64,000 bases of DNA from Acanthochromis polyacanthus (lineage: Eukaryota; Chordata; Actinopteri; Pomacentridae): contig NC_067124.1 in the NCBI RefSeq assembly GCF_021347895.1, positions 2,177,630 to 2,241,629 of the forward strand, in the 5' to 3' direction. Positions 1 through 14,100 of the stretch are shown piece by piece. A program made the translations under genes and the position numbers. How positions within the stretch are numbered: the first letter of the stretch is position 1; every line of letters begins with the position of its first letter. The notes under the pieces are model-generated. The model was not told the origin of the DNA. It made no database searches and saw nothing but the letters and a program-made list of their open reading frames with translations.

Positions 1-2048
1 CCATGTCGTGCTACAGAATGAATATGTAAATCATAAACCATATTTAAACCACTCTGCAAGTTTCCCTACCCATGGAGAGTTACTCAAGCAACGCTGAAAG
101 AAGATTTATTTAGGTAGTCAATCAGCAGGCACAGTTCCAATCTAATATCAGCACTGACAGTTTTGCTTCATTTTATGCACACCCCAAAAAATACTGCACC
201 ACTTTCTGGTTGTCTACAATCACTGCAAATCAATAAAGTGGCAATCTAAATTTTACAGACACAAGATTTAAACAGTTGTGTGCAAATTTTGTAACCAAGA
301 TCTTTACAAAGGTAGCATAATTCAGTTAACAATCCACCACATTTCAGTGCCAAGAAATATGTGACGTTTGTCGGATGATTTGTAAAAGAATTCTATCGTT
401 ATTTCGTAGTGAAAGCAGTGTCCAGCTCATTCAGAGGAGCAGCGTCAAGCAAAAACACCCATCTAACATCTGGACCCTCACTCTTGTTCTCTCTGATTCT
501 GCAGCTCAAGGCTGGCAAAGTTCACCGCACTACAGAATAGATGGGAATTTTCTAATTGAACAGAATTCCTCTTTAACTGTATCTATCAGTCACATGTGAT
601 GAGACCAGATAGCTTTGGTGCCGTTAACATTGTAGCAAACAATTCTGCTCCAGTTCAATTAAGCAGTGGTTACAGAACATGCCCTTGAGAAATGGACTGC
701 ATGCTCTATTGAGTTCGGCATGCTTGTGAGCGTGTGTGTGTGCGTGTGTGTGCGTGTACATTATAACCTTCACTAGCCTGTCTACAAAACCTTTTTCTGT
801 CCTTGGAGAATTCAAGCACAATGATGTCCTTATCTCCTTGGCAACAACTGTAATACTTGAAAAGCTGAAATAGGTCCCTCATCACTGCTGCCATCAAATC
901 GTGGGTGGCTGGCAGCAGAGAACAAGGCATCTTAACGAACTGTTCACATTCATCCCCAGGCAGACGTCATCACATCATACAGACAGCTGCAGTGGAAGAA
1001 AAACGAATCCTGAACGGATGCTAGAAAAATGTCACTGAGTGTTCACAGAGGCCAATAAAGGGCACCGCTTCTGTAAACAAAACAATGAAGAATCTGAACT
1101 GGAGTGAAAAATTAGCCTCCCCACAATATTCCTATTGTCTCTGTCCCTAATGCGCAAACATGAGTCCTAACGGGTTGTTTTCCTGCTAAAATAAGGTGTC
1201 AGTGTATGGAAAGCATTTCTGCATGTTTTTAAAGATTTTGGTTGTTGTTCATCATCAGAATCCATTACCACTTCTCTGTCTGGGATGTTTTCAATAGGAA
1301 GTAAAGAATGGCTACAGCACTCCATGACAGGTAGATGGCTGTATGTGTGATTCACAACAGATCTGAGAACAGACGAGTGCAAAATAAAGACCCCCTCCCC
1401 TGTGGAAAAAAACTCATCTGCAATACACAGCAAAAAGCTTGTAGCTTATATTAACAGCCTTTTCCTCACAGACCGTATGACCTGTCAAAAGGCCGAGTTT
1501 TACAATACAGCAGCCATCACAAGATACAGTGCGTTTGCGGCGTCATGTCAGCTCCAGGAAACGGGTTCAATTTTCATTTATTTAAAAATGACGTCTGGTG
1601 TCATATCATGCCAAATTCTCAGTCTCTGACGGTATGAAGACAAACGCTCCTGCAATCATCACCCACTCGTATCTGTGCTGAGGAGGAGACGTGATTATTC
1701 TTGCACTAGCACCATCCTGTGGCTGCACAGCAAAGATGGGAAGAATGTCATTTAAAATGCCTGGAACACATCACTTTTTCCTTCCATATTTTTAATTAGG
1801 TTAAAGAAACTGTCTGAGCAGCAGAACAAAGCTCAAGTCAGGTGTTTAGATTATAGAATTTTCAGAACATTTATGGTATACGTTCACCTTTCAACACTGA
1901 TGGCTACACATATCTATCAGTAAATCACCTTGAAACCACCCCTGACCTGCTGTGTCACTTTCAGCACGGCACAACAATCACTCACAGCGTTGAGGACATG
2001 CTTTGCTTTGTGTTTATGTGGGTGGATGTGTGTGTGCGCCAGCCTAAC
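1..2048. other. Presumed intron or gene 3' side, no confident exon
   Basis: A GT-rich microsatellite lies at 729-757. A good minus-strand acceptor (CTTGTTCTCTGCTGCCAG, ending near 908) opens a frame reading DLMAAVMRDLFQLFKYY, but its phase does not fit exon 8 and its donor is weak. I therefore do not call it an exon. Confidence 0.4.
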
Positions 2049-2187
2049 CTGGCGCTGGATGACCTCCTCTGAGACATTTTGGCCTTTTATAGTTGGTTCA
2101 ATTGCCCCCAGGATGATCAGCATGCGGCTCAGTCCTGTAGCTGCTGAAAACTGCCTGGCTTGGAGAGACGGCAGCAGCTTACCATAC
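2049..2187 (-). CDS. Hydrolase-fold gene, exon 8 (last one seen)
   Basis: The acceptor is CGTATTTTTCAG and the donor GTTAGGCT, with phase 1 in and phase 0 out. It encodes [20 protein letters not shown], then [16 protein letters not shown] and [10 protein letters not shown], probably part of the cap. The intron before it is about 16 kb, so the next exon may well lie outside the window. Confidence 0.83.
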
Positions 2188-5100
2188 CTGAAAAATACGC
2201 ACAGAAACACATTTTCAGAAAGACTTTAGCAGGCGACAAATGAAGCCTAACAGTAATAAGTGCTGTTTTTCTCTGCAATATTTTTTTTCATTAAGTTACC
2301 AATGACTTGGAGTTCTGTTTCTGTTCAGCTGATGACTGTAGCTGCAAGATCCACTTCGCTATAAGCTCTTTTAGAGTATTTAACTTGTTTAACTTGCTGA
2401 ATACTCCAATATGTTCAAAAGCGTGTCACTAGGTTTGTTTGTCAGACAACACACAGTCAGTTTACCATAAATTTTTTACTGAAAATATGAGACATGGTGC
2501 TGTAAACATTTCTTTAAAGTCTGTGCACCACAGGGCTCAAAACAAGATGCTAGAAGATGATGACAAGAGAATTGTGCAATAATTCAGCACTATCAGCAAC
2601 ACCTTTCACCTTATACTAGTCTGTTGATAATTTTACAGCGGGCCTATCAATACCAGAGTGCCCTATTCTTCAAGCATAAAGCAGCTGTAAATGATCAAGT
2701 TATTCTAAATCATGCTGCCCAACAACATGCCAAAGTTCTGAATGTCTCTGTGACAACAACAGGCACAAACAGCAACTCAAGCAAAGTCATACATAACACT
2801 AGCCTTCGCCAAGACACTTTCACCCCGAAATCTCAAACTTTCTCTTCGAAAACATTTGCCTAGGGAATGAGAAATACTCTCTTTTTTTGGCAGATGAGAG
2901 AAGAAGAGCTGTGGGATTTTGTAACTCAGGAGGCCCAATCGGTCTCGGCTCACTGGTGCTCTGAATTGGCTGGTCTCAGCCTGTGGAGCCCAATCAATAG
3001 TGCCGCGCGCCTGCTGCCGCCGCCACCGTGCTGCGCAGCCTGGCCCTACATGCAGCCAGCACACTGTAGCTCTGTCCCCATGCACCGGGAGACACTCGGC
3101 CCTGTTTTAGTTTGATCCGGGCTGGGCTTGAAGCATTGTCCCCTTGTATCTTATCAGTTTCAACATCTGAGAAACCGTAAATCATCTCTATGCAGATTCA
3201 GTTTAGATGCTGATTGAAAGGTTAGTTTTGACTATTTTAGCAGCAACTTTATCGGCTCTATAAAATAACAACAATAATGAAGACTTGCCACAACAGTTCA
3301 CTTCAGAAGGCTTGTTTTGTCCAATCAGCAGTCCAAAATCCTACAATATTCAATATAGAATAGCATAAAACAGAAGAAAAGGCAAATCTCTACATTTGTG
3401 AAGGTAGGTTTAGCAAATCTTTAGTGATAGCTTTATAGATAATCCAGTCTGAAATATCCACATTTTTACTAAATGCATGATCATCATGCTTTCATGGTAC
3501 CCAGAGGATGAATGCTAGCAGCTTTGACTATCACATGGTATCCCATCTTTGGTGATTTCATCTTGTATTTTAACTTATCAGCTTTATGTGTGTGGTTTAT
3601 GTGTTTAGTGCTAATTAACAAATGTTAGCATGATGTTATGTGTAGCTAACATGGTGAACATGTCACTGTGAGCGTGTCTCCAAGCTAATGTTAGAATTTA
3701 GCTCAAAGCATCACTACTGTGTGCTTATTGTAGCGACAGACCACTAGCACGGCTTAAAGACTATAAACTGAAAAGTCGCTTGTCAAATGCTTTCAACAAC
3801 TAATCAACAATTAAAGCTGTCCTTAATTTTTTCTGTTGATCAACTATTCAGTTCATCAACTAATTATTTCAACACTAAAACACAGAAATACTCAAACATT
3901 ACAACATAAGGCAGCATTGCTTGCCACAGAATATCACATTTTACAACAGTCAGGCTTCAGCACTGCTTCACTGCCATTATACTGCTCCTATCAAGCTGCC
4001 ATCGTAAACATGCACTTTTCATGTGTAAAATAACCTATTTCACCTGTTGTTGATATGACATGTTGCTACCCGAAGAACTGTAGCTTGACATATCAAGCCC
4101 AGCTCTGGCAAAGCATGTCAGGACTGATTGGTCAGATAAAGCCGATACAAACAGCAGAGAATAGGTGTTCAACTGCTACAAATGGCTTTGGAAAGATAAC
4201 ATATCTGCCATATTCATGGTAGAAGAAACAGTCCGTTCAGGTCAATAATAGATACAGACGGAGGGGAAAAGAAACAAGGCGACTGTTCTAATTCTCAGTC
4301 TTCAGCAGACAGAGAAAACTTTTCAAATCAGACCTCCGGAGAGTGACATTTTGACATTTTCATCTTCCTTGCCACAGTTTTCCCCTGAAGTCATTCCAGC
4401 ACCACAATTTAGAACTGACTCCTCGACCTGGTTCTTAAGGGACTTCTCAGTCTCTGCACATTTTCCACCTGTCACCCCTTTCTTACCCCTTGGTTCTAAA
4501 AATAAAGGGGATGGGGGGGAGAAAGAAAAAAACTCTCTTCCTATCAGTCCCCCAGTTCGAATCTGGTCAAATCATTCCTGGGTCTGGCATTGAACATTAT
4601 TTCAAGGATTCTCCAGCCACCTGTCCTCTTCCCTCCTCTTTTTTCCATTTTTAATTCTGCCCCCGAGTGAGGATTATGTGAAGCAAGGCATGCGTGTCAA
4701 AGGGAAATTTAGTGGGTAAAGACAGCCAAGATTGGCGGGATGAATTAAACAGATAACGGGAGGAGACGAAGTGGGGGAACCATGTAGAGCAAAACGCCTC
4801 ACCGATGTTGGTCATTTCAGAGGGGCTCTTTTTTTTTTTCTCCCCACAGGAGCGAGGAGGCAATATCTAAATTAATATAGTGATGAAATGAGTTTGTGCC
4901 GTGGACTTTCTGCTGTTTGACTTTCCCATCTGGATTAGTGCAGGCTGAATGGACGCTCTGTTACTTTTGTTACAACTGCGCAATTCACTGTCGGAATTTG
5001 GCCCTGTAGTGATAAGGCTCCCCTCCTCCTCCTCATTACCATCTCATTTCATATGCAGGGCCTCTGTTACCTGAGAGCCTGCTCGCACACAAAACACGAA

Positions 5101-8100
5101 CTATTACACGAGCTTCTGCCAACTATTACAATGAGCACAGAACATTTAAACATGGACTATTACACGAGGCTCAACTAACTATTACGCCAAAGGAACCTTC
5201 TTAAAAACCTGACTACTCCAAAGACGGCCAGAGAGCATTAGAAAACAGAGGGCGCACGGACACGTGCACAGATACATGATGAGGCTTCTAACTCTTGCTC
5301 GGTACACAAAAGAATTAGAATCTTTGATGACTTAGCTAAATGTCTAAGGTTAGCACAACAACGATGGAACATTTAATGATGAACTTTACATGGAGAATGA
5401 CACAAGGCCTGAAATTGCCATAATACAGAAACCATCAACCTTCACTTTCCACGGGTTATTTTAAGAGTTTAAGAAAAGGTGAGACTGAGCAGAGCAGGGT
5501 ATGTTTCGAATTCCCTATATTTATCTTATGCGACTGCAGCTCCATGACTGATCATTAGTTACCATAAAGTATTACTTTCCCAAGCAGTGACAGTCTGGAC
5601 TAATAGCCTATTGAGACAATGTTGACTGTGTAAGAGTCAGATGTGTTTACTTTTGTCATCTGTCAGCCACATGTCATATTGATGATGATATACACTGCCT
5701 GTCCCAAAAACAGTCACCACCTGGACTTAACTAATCATCTTCGAGGAAGAAATGTGTTCAGAACAAACTCTCGGATGATCGTTGGAAATCAACAGTAGAA
5801 CTCACAGCTATGTTTAATAGCAAAAGTAAGAACATTTCAATGCAAAGGGAACTCAAATAATTGGGACTGTAGCTCTAAGAAAACCACTGATCAGGGAGGC
5901 TAATCAGAATTAAAAGGCTTCAGTTTGCTAGGTAGCATAAAGGTTGGACTCTGGATCAATGAAAGAAGGTCATGTGGTCTGATGAGTCCAGATTTACCCT
6001 GTTCCAGAGTGGTGGGGGCATCAGGGTAAGAAGAGAGGCAGATAAAGTGATGTCCTCATCGTGGCTAGTTCCTACCAGCCTGTGGGGGTTAGAGTTATGA
6101 TCTGTGGTTGGTCAGATTCAGCAACGTTATGTTCCCAAACAATGAGGTCAGCTGATACCTGAACATACTGAATGAGCAGGTCTTTCTATCAGTGGAGTTT
6201 TTCTTCCCTGATGTTCATGGGCATGTTACAAGATGACGCTGCCAGGATTCATGAGGCTCACATTGAGAATGAGTGGATCAGGGAGCCTGAGATGGATTGT
6301 CCTCCACAGAGTCCAGACCTCAGCCCCACTGAGAATCTCTGGGATGTTCTGGAGGACACTTTGGTCTGACTCTCCCATCATCAATTAAAGATCTTGGTAG
6401 AAAATTAATGCGACTCTGGACAGAAATAAATGCTGTGACATTGCAGAAGCTTATTGAAATGATGCCACGGCAAACGTGTGTCGTTTTCAGAGCTAAAGGC
6501 GGTCAAATGAAATACTAGAGTGTAACTTTTTTGGACGGGCAGTGTATAAAGTATTTATTGTGCGGGTTTGTTGGTAGTGTAACGCTACCTCGTCATTTAC
6601 GACTCCTGTGCATTTGCTAGTTCTGCATTAAAAACTGCGACAGCCATAAGTGTCGGTTTTTACTGTTATGGTTGTTCTACCAGGAAAGTTCTGGTCCTGG
6701 AAAAGCTTAGTTTAGTTTTAGGGTAGAGATGGTTGGGGGATTTGGTTGTTAGGGTAGGATGGGTCAGATAGCCGAGCTGATCCAATCTAGCAACAACTGT
6801 TAGGGAACACTAAGCAAGAGCAAGGCAGTCATCATAGTGGTGGACTGGATTTGACCCCATGACCGCTGCGTCAGGGACTATAGCTCCTGTTTATGGGTCG
6901 CCTGCTCAACCTGTTAAGCTAACGGGGCATCCTGGACCTTCCCCTTTTTAAACAAGGTACTCCTACTCGGTTTGTGCTTCAGGTTCTATTTTTGTGTTCC
7001 CCAATGGGCACCATTTATTTTTGTCTTAGTTTCTTTTGGTGTAAACACATGGAACCGTTAAAATTTAAGCCTGTGAAACAAAAAGGTCAGCACCGATACA
7101 AATCCCACATCTACAACATTTGAAACTATGTCACTAATGTGCAATTTTATTATACAATGTCAAACAAACAAACTAGATTGCACTAAATAGCTGCCATACT
7201 TTTACTACTGAGGCTTAAATATAACCGCATTTTCTGACAAGGGAACTCAACAACATGCAACCTGGACAATCCTATAATTGGAATCGGCAAGGGGGCGGCA
7301 TAGCTCAGTGGGTAGAGCGGCCGTCTCGCAACCGGAGGGTCGATCCCCGGCCCGTCGTGCTCATGTCGAGGTGTCCCTGAGCAAGACACCTAACCCCTAA
7401 TTGCTCCTGATGGCAGCTCCCGCCATCAGTGTGTGAATGTGTGTGTGAATGGGTGAATGTGACGGGCCCTTGAGCAAGGCCCTTAAACCGTCCTGCTCCA
7501 GGCGCTGTACCACGGCTGACCCTGTGCTCTAATACCGCAAGTCTGATCTCTATGTATTCTTGTTTTCAGTATTTTATCGACAAAGAAATTGCATTAGACC
7601 TCAGCAGAATGACATTTTCATGATCCTCGCCACAGTTCTTCTATCTGGGATCCACATATATAACTGCACTGTTACAACTAAGATTATGCTTCAATCCAAC
7701 CTTATGAAACAAGCACAACTACACAATAAACACGAGCCTTAGGGCTACAGTATCACACACCCACATTATTATATGCTCCTGTATTGTATAATATTATTAA
7801 CATTCAAGTAGTTTTATAAGAACACAGTTCAGGATACAGACACTGTGGTATCACAAAAATAAAATACTGATGCATCAGTCTTTAAACGGCATCTTCTATC
7901 TATCAACTGCATATTTATACCTTTGATATTTCAGAGTTTATTTTTGTGTTTGACTTCTTGATTCAGTTTCAACCCAAATAAATTAACCACTAGTGTCTGC
8001 TCAGACAGTAGATCCCACATACATCCATTATTCTGATCTAATTAGTAAATAATAACACAAATGTGTGTTCTGCTTATTGCTGCTCTTCTTGGATGTTAGA

Positions 8101-11100
8101 GTTTTACTATTTAGAATGGAGGATGTGCAGAGCTTAACACTGGGCAGTGATTTTCACACTTATCTGCTGAGGAGATCAAGCATCTCTGTTCTCATCAAAA
8201 TCTGAACTGAAAGTCGAAACATGGCCATGCTACATCACAAACGGCTGGGATGTCAACCATAAAATAATACGGAGCTGACACAGGTGTGTCGCAAAGGTCA
8301 ATAATGTAATACCTACTAATACTGTAATAAATCTGGCCATTTTAAATGTAATTAGGTCAATGACACAATAACTTGCCAATAATGTTATAAGTTATTACGT
8401 TATTGGTTGGTCATTACATTAATGGCCAAGAATTATAAACATTTTTTAAAAATCCTTTGAAACTGTAATAACCGCAGCCTATAAAGTAATAATTTATAAA
8501 TAGGACTGCATTTCTTGGGAAGAAAAGTTTTTTTGCAGTTTGCTCATCAAAAACAGGTACAGTCATATAGATTCATTAAGGATACGCCCATGTAGCTCTC
8601 ACTCTCCTTAATTATGGTTGTAAGAGCCAATTTGAGAATTACTTGTTGTACAAAATCTTATTTAGAATATTGTTTATTTGCTTAGATATGTAAATTCATA
8701 TTTCCATGTCAGCATCTCTCTTGGATGTTGCATTGTCAAATGAATTTACCGTATTTTTTTCCTAGCAAAAAAATTCATTAAACCTTTTTTTTAAACATTT
8801 GGCAAGGAAAAATGATTCAGTCATCATGTAAAACTGTCTTTAAACAACTGGGCTGGCACTATAATGGCACTTAACTCCAAAAACCTGAAGAGTATTATGT
8901 ACATAATGAACTAAAGGGAAAACATCAACATGAAATTGACATTATTTCAAGTAAATGTCCTTAATTTTGTAGATTACTGAGAAGAATCCAGGCTTTCATC
9001 CATCGGCTGTCCTCACCAAATAACTGTTTTATGTGTAAACTTAAACTACTGTTGGTCCAGCAGTCTTGTAAAGCTTCATAATACTAATGGAACAGTCATT
9101 TTCTGTGTGTAGTTCTAGGCTCTCTGCAAGCGCTTTTCTTATATATAAGAGAAGAAATGCTGTCCTATTTATGTATTATTACATTATTGGCTACAGTTAT
9201 AACATTTTCAAGAGTTTTTTTAATGCAAAGCCACTAACGTAATAACTTATTGCACTATTGACAAAATGTTATTACTTATTGGCTCAAAAATGTTATTACA
9301 TCATTGGTAAGTTAGGACATTCTTGGCTGTATTACATTTAAAATGGCCAAAATTATTATGTTATTGGCTGTTATGGTGTTACTGGTTGCTACCAGGGGTG
9401 ATGTGGACATTCATACATATTGCATGTTTATAGCTTCTGCTTTATTGGTTTTTAAGGGAAGCAGACAATGCACATTCAAGAATTTTTAGAGTACTGTAAA
9501 ACCTACATCAGACACGTACCATTATTCACGGCAGAATATTTTTTAGAAACCTTTAAATAATCCTGTCATGAACTACCCTGAATTCGCTTTTGTGATGACA
9601 GTTTACAAGTACTGACTGGTTCCAAATCCCTACAATTTCTGTGTCATTATTTGCCTGACAATCAGACTTATGTGCCAAGAAGTCACATGTACAGACATAA
9701 CTTTAGGTGCTGTATAACAACACATTTTTTGAAAGCATTTACAATTACTCTAAAGAAATAAGCAGAGCTACTGCACAATCCAATCGGAATCTAAAAAGTG
9801 TAATACCGAGCATGAACACAAGGTGTCCTTCTTGTACCACAGCATTTCCTGTTGTGCTTGCAGTCTCCCTCCCTGCATCCATACTATAGATTACACCAGG
9901 GTAAACACACGGGGGCCCAGCAGCCCTGCTTCATTAGTGGAGCGTAACAGCAATAGTTACGCTTACAGTGGTTCTAATTACAATTAATTGGCATTCCTGA
10001 CTCGTCTGGGAGTCTCACGATGAGAGGGGAAGATGGAGGGGCCAGCTGAGTCAGGAGAGGACTCAGGGAGGACATCAACACACTGGGAGCCATTACAACA
10101 ACCAGTGCGAATTATAATGAATCGCACACTGTTACAGCAAACCCTGCTCAGACTGGTGTGTATGTAGAATTTACCTTCTAGAACTTTAACAAACGCTGGC
10201 TACATCGTCCCCTTAAATATATTTATATACCTGCATGTATTTATGCATTTTAAATGCTTTGAAATGATTTTAGATGAGAATGGGTCACAAGTTTGTTTTT
10301 GTCCCAAGTTCAAACCAATCAATACCGCCTGCATCATGCTTTTGTCAGGCTGCAGCCTCTTCTATTCCTTCATGTTCCTTCTGGTGCCTCAAACTTTTTC
10401 CTTTCTCTTTTCCCTCCCCTCATCCATCCATCAGCCCGTGGCCGGGTGATTGCTGCCAATCTCAGCCGAGGATCCCTGGAGGGGTTTAGAGCAGGGCTGT
10501 GCTCCAGTGGGTTATTGAACGCAGCTCACAGAGAAAGCGAATGGGCTCGGAGAGTGGATATGTCATCACTGACTGCTACTGTTTACCAATGAAGGAAGAG
10601 GAGACAGAGAGCTCAGAGATTACATAATGCCACATAAGGTATTAAATTAACTACTGCAGCAAACCAAGTGCAATTGAAATGTTTAAATATCTCAGTAATG
10701 GAAGGTATAGTATAGAGGAGAGGAGAGGAGAGGAGAGGAGAGGAGAGGAGAGGAGAGGAGAGGAGAGGAGAGGAGAGGAGATTTTGTTAAGCCTGTAAAT
10801 CTGTCCACTAACAAAGTGCAGTGGGGAAGGATAGAAGCACTCTTCTTGTCCCTCATATTAAACCTTGTCTGGCGTATAAATCAAACCCAATGCAGCAGTT
10901 GTGAGGCTGTGAACGGTCGTCAGTCAAAGTGACAGTCATACGCTGCTTGTCATACAGAGCAGGCTCCAGGTGAGCTGCAAACATGTCTATCTGCTACACA
11001 CTGCAGCAAGCTGTGTGGGTAATGCGCTGTGTGTGATACGTATACGTCCAATATGTGCATGGGAAAATGTTTATGTGGCCGTGGCTGCGTGTGTTTGTGT

Positions 11101-14100
11101 GCAGACCTTGCAGAGCATATTAATGACAGGTGGAATGATGAATGAGGCTGAAAGTGTCATTTTCATTTTGGGACTCATAACTCAATCAGGCTTGTGTCCA
11201 GGCCTGCACTCGCAGCTGTTGGGCCACACTGAGAGACTCTTCACCTAACACACTCCCTCAGCAATTCACATGCATCACACACAAAGAGAGGATCCATTTA
11301 AAATACGGTGGATTTATATAGCATGCATGCATAAACATGTGGACACAATCTCACTTGAAGCTCTTCAGCTGCAAACCTGAACACAAAGATGAACAACAGG
11401 CTTTGTGTCTCAGCATCAAGCTCAAATGATCAAATAACCACAAAAGTAGAAAAAATGTAGTGAAGACTAGCATTTCAAACAACTGAGATGCAAAGGGAAG
11501 AAATTAGATGACTTTCAAGTGGTGTTCCGTTGAGGAATGACTTGTACTAAACACAGTAATGGTGCATTAAAACGAAGGGCTTGCCAATCAATCAGCATTC
11601 ATTAAATTGTACAGACCGTCCCATTAGACCAGAGCATTTCCCACTGCTTCTACTCGCTGAGCAAGTATATTCCCCGTGGGGTAAATTAGCTTTATACTCC
11701 ACGGGTAGACAGTTGCGCAGCAAAAAGACAGGAGACACACACATTTCAGTGTGTCAATGCATAGCAAAATTCTTCTTTTAAATGCAAGATGAAATACTGG
11801 AGTTATTTGCATTATTCTTTAGGTCATATTTATTACAACCTCTAATGGTATTTATGTAATCCAGCTGGAAACTCTAGAGAGTTGAGACATTCTGATTTTT
11901 AGCATAGTATGAGCTCCTCGTAGTATTTTATGTTAGAGCTGGGGAACCTCACACCAACCTGAGCCATGTGCAGCTGCAGTCATTCAAGCAGTGCCAGTAT
12001 GAAGCAAATGGTTAGTAACATGGAAGCATGCAAGGTAAAAGAAGATAATCACCTTGTTTTAAAATTGATCTGCCAGCAAAATGGCACAGATTATGTCCAA
12101 ATCTTGTTCTTTCAATTCTTACTGAAGAACAGCACTACTGATCATAGCGGTGGCACAACGGTTAAGTCTCTGGCCTACTGATCAGAAGGTCAGAGGTTCA
12201 AACCCTGATGTGGCCACAGTCAGGCCCTTGAGCAAGGCCCTTAACCCTTCCTGCTCCAGAGATGCTGCACTGTGGCTGACCCAAATGGGATATGTGAAAG
12301 CAACATTTCACAGTGCTGTAAAAACGCATTTGTGACAAATAAAGGCTTCTTCTGCAAACATTTTTTTTTTAATCAATATCTGCTTCCCAACAAGAGCCTT
12401 GAAGTTTTTCATCAGGTTTGCTGCAGAGCAACTTTTTAAAAATCACTTTTTTGGGTGAATTTTATTATAGGAAATGTTGTAAGAGATGGGGGATGCAACA
12501 AATTCTGTAAATCTGTACCTTTTGGCTCATTGTTGGTGTCTTGGCCACTATGTGAAGCAGCAGCAGGAAATGCTGAGTTTGCGTCAGCAGTAACAGATGC
12601 TGGCCAACAAAATCTCAAAACCTTGTTTTATTCAAGATTTCAAGTCTATTTTCAGGACGGACATTCAAAAATACAGATTGTCCCACAGAGCTCAGATGGA
12701 CATCTAAATTAATCATGGGTGTAAGTGGAGATGGAGCAGAAACGTCCAAACACCAATTCATCTCCTACTGTTTGCTGCTTCATCAGCAACTTGATACGAG
12801 CAGCTGGCTAGCACCCGTTAGCAACGCAGCAAGTAAGGACAGATTAAACAAAGCAGAGTCCCAACACTGATCAGTCGACTCCTGTGACATCACCTCTTGT
12901 AACCAGAGATTGATTGTCGTCAACAAACACAACACAGGTTGAGATACCTGAAGTCATGGCTGCAGTGTAACTAATCACATCACATTTCACAAGACTGATG
13001 CAATGTAAGGCACAAGACAAGAGGCCATGTGAGACCATCCTAGACTGGATACAGTCGGCCCTGGTACCAGGTAGGTTCATAACAGCAACGCTTAGGACTG
13101 TCCACCGCAATGGGGATGTAGTGAAAATGTGTGATCAAAGATCAAAGTTGCTTGGTGCCTGAAAGGTGGATAATCCAAGCCTACATCACAGTACAAAGTA
13201 CAATAATATTCTATACAATGGTGTTCTTCAAACGATGTCAACAGTCCGAAAAACTTCTCTTCTGGTTCAACATGGGCATGTCCCAGTGAAGAAATCTAGG
13301 TCCAATAGACATGGTTTATATTCATGTGGAAAACTTGATCTGATCTCAGCTTGATCGAACACCTGACTGACTGTTTTATCATCTGATATCAGTGACTTCT
13401 TTACTGTTCTTGTGGTTTAAAGTGTGATGTTAAAAGAGCACATAGTGGCCCATCAGTCAATTTGACCTTCTCCACGTATTTTTTCCATAGTTTGTCCTTT
13501 TGCTCTGACATTTTTTCCAGTTTAGGAGAGAAAGCACAAACAAACAAAAAGGATTCTATACAGTATTCTTTAGTTGCCTGAACTAAACCCTTCACCTGTT
13601 CTGTAGTTGGGAGTTATAATAATAGCGGATTAGATTTATATAGAATTTTTCTAAGGCACTCATTCATTCACTCACACATTCTCACTCTGATGGTGGTAAG
13701 CTACATTAGTAGCCACAGCTGCCCTGGGGCAGACTGATGGAAGCGTGGCTGCCAATCCACACACCCCTGACCACCGCCAACATTCATACACCAGTGTGAG
13801 TAGCAGCACTGGAGGCAAGGTGGGTAAAGTGTGTTGCCCAAGGACACAACAGCACATGACTAGGTCAGAGCGGGAATTGAACCGCCAACCCTGCAATCAT
13901 TGGACAACTTGCTCTTCCACCTGAGTCACAGCTTCCGTTATGTCTAAAGGCAAGAAATATTACCATCTGGTTTAGAGTGGAGACATACAGAAGTTTCATT
14001 CCTGTGCTGGTGAGACAAAAACTGACTCCAGCCACTGCCTCTCACCCTGAATGCAATTTGTCCAGGCATACACTGGGGCTTCTCCTAATCTCTGTTGCTA

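Noticed and set aside
790..907. Possible next exon of the hydrolase gene
   Set aside because: The acceptor is good, but phase 0 reading from exon 8 meets a stop after four codons, and the donor GTTTTG is weak.
1298..1403. Another minus-strand candidate exon after TTTTTTTCCACAG
   Set aside because: Its open frame needs a phase that exon 8 does not provide; in the right phase it stops after about 15 codons and shows no hydrolase motif.
7291..7365. Possible tRNA gene (A and B boxes)
   Set aside because: The tRNA-like part continues into a SINE body (GAGCAAGGCCC core), so it is a SINE head.
10713..10780. CRISPR-like regular repeats
   Set aside because: A 5-bp simple tandem repeat without spacers in a vertebrate genome.
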